The notes beneath the pieces are model-generated. The model was not told the origin of the DNA. It did no database searches and saw only the letters and a list, made by a program, of their open reading frames with translations. Source: Sphaerolaimus hirsutus (lineage: Eukaryota; Nematoda; Chromadorea; Monhysterida; Sphaerolaimidae). From it: a DNA stretch of 64,000 nucleotides. Location of the stretch: assembly GCA_964036195.1 (NCBI GenBank), contig OZ038455.1:1054001-1118000 (forward strand), in the 5' to 3' direction. The number at the start of each line of letters is the position of its first letter. The stretch's first letter is position 1. Shown here piece by piece: positions 56,548 to 64,000 of the stretch. Made by a program: the position numbers and the translations under genes.

Positions 56548-56935
56548 GGGCCGTCCCAAGCATTGTAAAGTGTCAAATGTCATGTAAAATGTAATGCAAA
56601 GTGTCAATTGTCATGACAAATGTAACATAAAGTGTAAATTGTCATGTAAAAATGTCATGACATGTAAAAAGTAAAGTATAAATTTTCTAGCAAATTGTGT
56701 TCATATCTGATGTTTTATTTTGAAATCTTATGTTTTGTATCCAAATTGGATCCAAATCTACAAAAACACAAGATTTGGATACACAATTTACACTTTGCAT
56801 GACATTTATCATGACAATTGCCACTTTGCTTGAAATTTTACATGACACTTGACATTTTGCATGACAATTGATACTTTACTTTACATTTGTCAGACAATTG
56901 ACACTTTGCATGACATTTTACAAATGTGCCCAGCA
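56548..56935. mobile_element. GTGCCAG-family fold-back MITE, long degenerate copy
   Basis: Left end GGGCCGTCCCAAGCATTG follows CTGG; arms of AAAGTGTCAAATGTCATG-like words fold on a centre with AAATCTTATGTTTTGTAT. The right end is decayed. Confidence 0.65.
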
Positions 56936-57604
56936 CACTCCAGTAGTCCTTCTACTGAAAATGCAAACCATTCTTATCTATAATTGTAACTTTACACTTG
57001 CAGCTAGCACACAATACATATTGCATGCAACTTTTTAAATGTAAGGGAAAAATTTGTCACAGGTTTTTCATGTATAGGTCTAATTATAAAATTTTTCTGG
57101 CCTTCCATGCATGTTTCTGATTTTTTGTAAAATTTTTGTACAATTTTTGTAAAAATTTTGTAAAATGTGTCATTTTATTTTATTAATGACTTTTGGGAAT
57201 AAAATAAAATAAAATAAAATGAAACAAGAATAAAATAAAAATAAAATAAAATTTTTATACAATTTTAATACAATTTTACTAAAATGAATTTTTATAAAAC
57301 CAACCCTGATCATGAACTGCTTATTATGATTTATAAACTGCTTCCACATCAAGTTCAGCACCATTTTTTATTGTTTTTACAAGTGCCATATCTCCAGCCA
57401 TACACAAGATATGGAGCTGATAATACAGGGGTACTACAGTGTGGGTCACTGAACATGCAACTTTTAATTGTGTATTTTGTGTCTGCCATAAGTTGAGCAC
57501 CCCCACTGCAGATTCCATAACTCCAGCTGTGAGTGCCATAGAATTCTCAAATTTAGAGAGGTGTAACCAACACCCCCCTCCTACTATAACATATTGGGTG
57601 GGCA

Positions 57605-58362
57605 GTAATGATGGCAAACCCTCCTGAAAAAGGTATTTAAATTTTTCAGGATTTTTTCTCAAATGATGTTTCAAATTTGTGAATTTTTCCCAAAAATACT
57701 TTCAAATTTCAAATTTAGTTTTCAAATTTTCAAATTTTTTGGGTAGTTTTCAAATTTTTTGGCAGTTTTCAAAAAAATTTGGGTGGTTTTTAAATTTTTT
57801 AAACAGTTCTCATATTTTTTGAAGAAAAAAAATTGGATTTAAAGCTTAAAACGTAGTATTTGGTGGTCATCATGTTCGTATAACTTTTTAAACCTTATTT
57901 TCACAGTTGTCTAGCATTTGCATCCATCAAAGCACGTATGTGGACCAATTTATGATATCTTTGTTTCATTCACTCATCGTTACAAAAACAGGGAAAGGCA
58001 ATGAAACAAAACATTTTCAAAATCAACGCCAATACACACAAATCATCTGTAGTTACTGCACACACCTTACAATTCTCTTGAATCATAACCTCTGTTCTAA
58101 GAACTCGGAACTCAATGTTCTTTTTCGTTCTTATTACAGCTCAGACACACTGCAAGTCAATTGTCAATTGATTGAGGACATTGAACTTAAGAATACATAT
58201 CAATGCCTTGAATTCCCTAAAAAATTCTGAAAAGTCTGTTCAAAACTTTTGAAAAAGAATGATTTTTGTGTATTTTTTTCACCGCGTGCTCAATAATTCG
58301 AAAAGTCCAAAAAATTTGAAAATTCAAATTCGAATTTTCGAATCTTTTTTTGCCATCGTTAG
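57605..58362. mobile_element. Family D element (TAATGATGGCAAA ... TTTGCCATCGTTA)
   Basis: TIRs are GATGGCAAA-type with TTCAAATTTT/TTCGAATTTT words. The interior 57858-58205 matches 46905-47225 inverted. The flanks share only GGCAG, so the target duplication is not secure. Confidence 0.65.
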
Positions 58363-58636
58363 GCAGCGACCAACTACAGTGTGGGTCATCTGACATCAAA
58401 TTTTTTCATTGGATGAGGAGCATTTTCCATTATGTAGTGATGAAAGGTGTTTGATAAAAATACAAAAATAGCCAATCTGCATGATTGAATTTGAAGTTCA
58501 ATAAATTGACCGTTTCTGGGTCGATTTGGCTCGTTCATCAGCACTTCAAATGATCCGCTATACGTTAAGATTCCATTTTTGAGGTGGGATTAGTGATGTC
58601 TAAATCGCGTATGTTGATTTGACTTGGTTTTACAAG

Positions 58637-60081
58637 TAACGATGGCAAAAAAAGATTCGAAAATTCGAAAACATTTTCGAATTTTCGAATTTTTTCATAA
58701 TTTTCGAATTTTTATTCCACCCCTGGAAAAAACACTTAAAAATCGATTTATTTTTCAAAAAATTCGAAAATTCGAAAATTCAAAAATTCGAAAATAGTTT
58801 TCGAATTTTTCAGGGAATTCAAGGTGACAAAACACACTCTTAAGTTCAGCGTGCAAAATAAAGCGACAATTGATATGTGGTGGGTCTGAAAAAGACTGAT
58901 GTAATAGAAAAAACACATAAAACATTGAAATGGGGTCCGCAGCAACAGCAGCGGACCCGACACATATATTGAGGAATGCACTGAGCCTTGCCGTGCACAA
59001 TTAGAACCGCGGCGCAGAAACGGGGACACAGGTAGGGTTCAAACGGGATCCCGATCCCGATCCCGGATCCCGTGAAATTCCGGGATTTACCAGTCCCGAT
59101 CCCGATCCCGATCCCGAAACCCCAATCCCGATCCCGATCCCGATCCCGAAATCTCAAAAATACCAATCCCGATCCCGATCCCGATCCCGAAAGTTTTCAA
59201 ATCCCGATCCCGATCCCGAGAAACTCCCAAGTCCGGGATCCCGATCCCGGAAAAATTAGTGGAAATTATAAAAAGTGAAATAATGACGTTTTTGCATGCA
59301 AAAAAGTGGATGCAAACCCCCAGCGTCAATTTTATGCCACTTTTCTGGCATCCAACAGTGTTTTGAGACCTTTATGAACAACTGTGAATGCCAGAAAAAT
59401 GGCCAAAATCTCTATCCCTAGAACCCAATCCCGATCCCGGAAAAATGCCTATCCCAATCCCGATCCCGATCCCGTGACCCCAATCCCGGCCAATCCCGAT
59501 CCCGATCCCGATCCCGAAATCTCAAAAAACCAATCCCGATCCCGATCCCGATCCCGAAACCCCAATCCCGATCCCGATCCTGATCCCGAAATCTCAAAAA
59601 GTGAATCCCGATCCCGATCCCGATCCCGAAAAGTCAATCCCGTTTGAACCCTAGACACAGGTCCATCAAAAAGTCCGAGGGGCAGTTACCGTATTTCTTC
59701 GATTTTATTGACTGTCAATGTATTCTTCAGATGCCCTCCAAACCCGTTAAAGTAATCGAGCATGGCCATGTAAATGAACAGTTTAAACACAAGCGTTTTT
59801 TTTGGAAGGCGTTCAGAAATGGTGCAAAATCACAGTGAAATTAAGGTTAAAAGGGGTTCCAAACATGAAAACAGTCTAAATACTGTGTTTTAAGCTCAAA
59901 ATTCAACATTTTGTGAAAAAGATTCGAAAATTGACAAAAAAGATTCGAAAATTCGAAAATTCGAAAATTAAATTCGAAATTCGAAAATTCATTTGGGAAA
60001 AAATTCGAAAATTCGAAAATTCATTTAGGAAAAAACACTTAAAAATTTAAATACTTTTTTTCGGTGGGTTTGCCATCGTTA
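58637..60081. mobile_element. hAT-type element, family D (TAACGATGGCAAA, TTCGAAAA-filled)
   Basis: Ends TAACGATGGCAAAAAAAG and the inverse of GGTTTGCCATCGTTA, with a perfect 8-bp duplication TTTACAAG (58629-58636, 60082-60089). Both ends repeat ATTCGAAAATTCGAAAA. Family C is nested inside. Confidence 0.93.
59033..59653. mobile_element. hAT-type element, family C (TAGGGTTCAAACGGGATC, CCGATC-filled)
   Basis: Ends TAGGGTTCAAACGGGATC and the inverse of AATCCCGTTTGAACCCTA, with a perfect 8-bp duplication GACACAGG (59025-59032, 59654-59661). Almost the whole body outside a 150-bp core is CCCGATCCCGAT words. Confidence 0.95.
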
Positions 60082-60626
60082 TTTACAAGACTAAAAGTAA
60101 ATTGTTCTGAATATGCTATCATATACTTTAGACAGCAAGAATTCACATAAAACAGAACTGAGTTCAATATCTCTTTCCAATAAAAAGTTGTAGAACTTCA
60201 GAGTTATCAGTGGTATTTAAATTCCTTATGCTGATTTAACTGATATGGTTTCCAACATAAAGAATTTTTGAGTATGCTATCTTATACTCTAGATAGACAG
60301 AAGTCATATGTAAAATAAATTATTTCAATATATCATTCCAATCAAAAGTTATAGCACTTCAAACTCCAATCTTCTTTCCCTTACAAAATACCTGAACATT
60401 ACATACTGACAGCTGAGCCAACTTTTCTCAACTAGTCATTAACATTAATGTGAATGCACCACATCAGGTGCTGAACTTGATGGGGTTGTGACAAAAAATT
60501 GCAGTGCCGAACTTGACATGGACAAAAACTGTATCAAAAGAACATTTATGTTTAAAGTTTAAAGAACCCTCACTGTACTGAGTCGCTGCTGCCCACCCGA
60601 TGTTGTATAGTAGGAGGGGGCAAATA

Positions 60627-60745
60627 ATATGCTCGTGAAGTGCACTGAAGTGGTCTCGTGATCACACTTCAGAGCCTGATCACGCCTGATCACCAGGCAC
60701 TTCACCGCCCGTGATCACACTTCAGAGCCTGATCATCACTGATCA
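60627..60745. repeat. Second locus of the CTGATCAC/GGCACTTCACCGCCC repeat
   Basis: Same order as 45668-45880: TGCTCGTGAAGTGCAC, then tandem CTGATCAC units. Confidence 0.75.
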
Positions 60746-60942
60746 CCGATGGAATGCACTACACCGACACATGCAATTTATTACTAAATTGTTTACAGTA
60801 AAAAATCTGAAATTTGTGAAGTGTGTTGTGAGTGTCTGCGTGAAGACGGCAGATCAATAGTGCATTTTTTTGCTGTGGGGGTGTTGGCTTCACTACACCT
60901 CCCAACAGTTCAGCATTCTATGACCCCCAAACCCACAGCTGG

Positions 60943-61165
60943 TGCCAGTCCCAAGCCCTGTAAAGTGTAAAGTAAAGTGTCAAATGTAAAGTCAAATGCA
61001 AAGTAAAGTGTCAAATGTAAAGTCAAATGCAAAGTAATCTGTCAATTGTCATGCAAAGTTCAGTAAAAAATCTTTTCTTTTTTGTTTTGATTGACACTTT
61101 ACTTTGCATTTAACTTTACACTTGACACTTTACTTTACATTTTACAGGGCTTGGGACTATGCCCC
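60943..61165. mobile_element. GTGCCAG-family fold-back MITE
   Basis: Ends TGCCAGTCCCAAGCCCTG and the inverse of CAGGGCTTGGGACTATGCCC, with duplication CTGG (60939-60942, 61166-61169). The arms repeat AAAGTGTCAAATGTAAAG. Confidence 0.9.
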
Positions 61166-61522
61166 CTGGAGTCATGGCATCCGCAGGGGGGGGGGGGTAT
61201 ATTTTGGTGCTGAACTTGAAGCAAACATCAAAAATGCACAAAGAACATTCATGTTCTGCAACCCACACTGTAGTGTTCCTTTTTTATGGAAAAAGGGATG
61301 GTTTTATGTACCATCATATGAAGTATACAGAGCGGAGCTCATACATTGCGCAGAATCCTACCATAATTTAAAGTATAAATTCCTGTGATAAATTTTGTAA
61401 TCAATTATTCTGTTGTAAAAAAAGAAATATTATGATCGAAAAAATGTATAATTTTTGTTCATTATTCAGATGGGTTATGGTTGGTTTCCATGCAAAGTGT
61501 GATGCCCGCAGGGTATATGCAC

Positions 61523-61969
61523 TATAGTTGTTGAAACGTATTTACATTTACTCAAAAAGTATGTATACTCGAGTACTGGGTAAATACATTTACGTATACT
61601 TTGAAAAAAGTAGCTGTACTCGCTTTTACGTAGACTTTTTGAAAGTACTTAAGTACAGAATACATATTTCAAATATAGGCTTTTCAAGGCATTGATGGGG
61701 AAAAGGGGGAGAAAGAGCGAAAAATAGGAAAAAATTGCTAAATAGGCACATAACACGTGTACTTGTGAACTTGAAGTCAAAATGGTCAAAAAGGTACGAA
61801 AATGATTGATTTTGAGTGATAATTTGGCCAAAATTTTCCAAAAATACTTAAAAATACGTTTTCTAGAGGGAAAAGTATTTTACTCATGTTTACTCAGGGG
61901 GTGAGTAAAAAATAAATGCTTTATGTTTACGTATACTTTGAAAAAAGTTTGGTACTTTTAACAACTCTG
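61523..61969. mobile_element. hAT-type element, family E variant (TATAGTTGTTGAAACG)
   Basis: Ends TATAGTTGTTGAAACG and the inverse of ACTTTTAACAACTCTG; duplication ATATGCAC/ATATGCAG (7 of 8). The words are GTATACTTTGAAAAAAGT and ACTCGAGTAC. The inner part 61660-61830 resembles the inverse of 46020-46170. Confidence 0.8.
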
Positions 61970-62692
61970 ATATGCAGTACTGCTGAAGCCCCTGCTGGTG
62001 TATTGCAGGATAGTGGGAGCGCTACATCCTCCCAAATTTCATACTTAACTGGAGCTGGAGCCGTAGCTGGAGATATGGCACTGTATAAAAATCGAATAGG
62101 TGCCGAACTTGATGCGGAAGCAGTTTATTGAACGCTAACACAGTGCCAATCGCAACTATGCCAAAATTCTTGTTGAAAGTTCATAAATGTTAGCAATAGT
62201 AAAAAGTCTGAATAGTTTGTCAACAGTTGCAAATGACATTGTTGTTGAATAATAAATATTTACAATTGAATTAACTTGTCAAAACTACGATCAAATGTTT
62301 TTTTTTAATTTTTATTCGCATTAGCAAAAGTAAAAGCTCAACAAGCCAACCTGTAACTAGCATAAGTCCAAATATGCAAATCAGCATAAATTTTGTTATA
62401 TTCGCCATTTTGAGGTAATTTCAATAAAACGTTAAATGCTCATAAAATTATAGTGAAACGCCAAACAAATTGCGTTCTCGCTTCCCTCAAAATTACAACA
62501 AATGTGAACCTCTGTTGAAATAATGTGAGTGAAATTGAAAAATATAATCTCGCTGCTGTGTCAGTCTACACGATGGCAAATTTTTTCAAATTTTTTTTTG
62601 GTAATTTTTTCGAGTTTTCGAATTTTTATTCTACCATAAGAGAAACAATGAAAATGCATGTACAATTTTTAAACAGCAAATAAACTTGAATT

Positions 62693-63082
62693 TCACGTGG
62701 ATACCTAGCACAGCGAAAAATGGATCCGTGAAGCGTGTGGAAGCGGGCTGGATGCGCCTGAAGCGGCGCGCTTCCACACGCTTCCACCAACATCACGAAA
62801 ATCTCCGTGAAGTGTCTTCCACACGCTTCACCTAGCTTCACCGCGCGCTTCACACGCATCCAAAATGCGGAAGACACTTCACCAAGCTAGAGCTTCCACA
62901 CGCTTCCCCCATGCACACATTTGCATAGGAGCGCAATATTAAGAGGCGTGAAGTGCCTTCACGCAGATTTTCGTGATGTGTGTGGAAGCGCCGGCACGCT
63001 TGGTGAAGCGTCGGGAAGTGTCTGGCGTGAAGACACTTTCCGACGCTTCACCGCGCATCCACACACCCATTTTTTGCAATGT
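62693..63082. repeat. GAAGCGTGTGGAAGCG-filled element
   Basis: Imperfect inverted ends (GCGAAAAATGGATCC; inverse of CACCCATTTTTTGCAATG) enclose repeated CTTCCACACGCTTCAC words in both orientations. The target duplication is unclear. A related piece is at 37255-37400. Confidence 0.55.
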
Positions 63083-63492
63083 AGGTATACTGACGCAGAA
63101 CAAAAATGTCAAACTTTTTTGACAACCTCAAAAATTTGAAAATGATAAAAATCAAGTCGAAAAGTTTGTTAAGTATACCAAAAAATTCGAAAAATAACTT
63201 TAGAAAAACGAAAAATTTGGAAACAATTTTTGGAATGAATTCAAAAATTAATTTTTTTTAAACACTTAAAAAGCAATTTTTCCATTTGCTTTCCATGAGT
63301 TTTTGCCACTGTTACACACACCCGCCAAAAGATATTGTATTCTACGTACACAAGACGTACACATCTGATTAAAGTTTTTTTCGGTGTGCCTCGGTTTGAT
63401 GCGGTGAACCTCAATAGTGTTGGGTTTCTGTCTACTATAGTTTTTTCAACATAAACACTTACCATATTTAAATTTTTTCATCAGACTTTTTG

Positions 63493-63941
63493 AGGGGGCC
63501 AGGCCTCTTTCGCACATAAGCCTGTTTCGCACATACGCGCGTTTCGCACATGGAAGAAACCCTTTACACACAATGGCCAGTTTCGCACATAACTGATGCT
63601 ATGTGCGAAACGGGCCTATGTGCGATGACATGAAATGACATGACATGAAATGACATGACATGAAAAAAACAAAAAAATTTGTTTTTATAAAATGACATAA
63701 AAAATAAAAATCGTTTTTCATGTCATTTTACCATGTGGTGAATAGACATCAAAAACAAAAATTTATATTTGTCATGTCATTTTACTTACCTCTTGGTAAC
63801 ATAGACCTGTTTCGCACTTAGTCCCGTTTCGCACATAGCATCAGCTATGTGCGTACGGGCCATTGTGTGAAACGGCTTTCATCCATGTGCGAAACGGGCG
63901 TATGTGCGAAACTGTCTTATGTGCGAAACAGTGCACCCACT
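63493..63941. mobile_element. hAT-like element, family H (GTTTCGCACATA-filled)
   Basis: Inverted CTTTCGCACATAAG and CTTATGTGCGAAACAGTG ends are flanked by the direct repeat ACTTTTTGAGG (63485-63495, 63939-63949). GTTTCGCACATA words fill both ends around an AT-rich core with repeated TGACATGAAA. Confidence 0.75.
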
Positions 63942-64000
63942 TTTTGAGGCGGTTATTCGAGGCAGTGAATTATTCAAGTGGGGCATAAATTTTTGTAAAA

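Noticed and set aside
57324..57674. 116-residue minus-strand open frame resembling part of 61990-62130
   Set aside because: The shared block (AGDMAL, GAEL) occurs in both loci without splice context and with frame breaks; more likely a dispersed repeat than a gene.
59072..59658. Asp/Pro/Arg repeat proteins (PDPDPDP, RSRSRS)
   Set aside because: CCGATC word array of family C read in different frames on both strands; no start context or splice sites.
62693..63082. 8-bp target duplication for the GAAGCG element
   Set aside because: Flanks TGGATACC and GGTATACT do not match well enough to claim a duplication.

Overview
The window is eukaryotic, almost certainly from an invertebrate animal. It holds spliced host genes with GT-AG introns (an SLC6 neurotransmitter transporter, a two-MAM-domain protein and a small secreted coiled-coil protein), two decayed Ty3/gypsy retrotransposons, and a dense, nested population of small DNA transposons. 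There are no operons, ribosome binding sites or CRISPR arrays. The species cannot be named from sequence alone.

Layout. 1-7138: 3' part of a Ty3/gypsy element: a broken pol, then an unusual seven-exon third gene that starts with a CCHC zinc knuckle, then a 3' LTR. 7160-8190: a dispersed repeat, with a second copy at 30900-31960. 8232-13276 (minus): six exons of an SLC6 transporter covering TM1 to about TM6, with introns full of transposons and one coding exon split by an insertion. 13461-18990: a second, heavily mutated Ty3/gypsy element with short LTRs. 18990-27470: nested non-autonomous transposons. 27479-33363 (plus): a three-exon gene for a 123-residue secreted coiled-coil protein. 36630-56021 (minus): eleven exons of a MAM-domain protein spread over 19 kb of transposons. 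56022-64000: more transposons and low-complexity sequence.

The transposons fall into three target classes. (1) hAT-type elements with 8-bp target duplications (TSDs). At least eight families have different terminal repeats (TIRs), but each fills its body with many copies of its own short word. (2) TA-target elements: several related families with TIRs like CCGTATTNCCTCGAA, plus mariner-like elements. (3) Fold-back MITEs that duplicate CCAG, CAGG, CTGG or similar sequences. Class 3 appears to make introns: in two unrelated host genes an entire intron is exactly one such MITE, with GT supplied by the TIR and AG by the target duplication. This is the introner mechanism and the strongest result here. 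Paralogous empty sites inside the window confirm the 8-bp and TA duplications.

Exon joins were deduced by hand from splice consensus, reading phase and family similarity; no alignment or transcript evidence was available.
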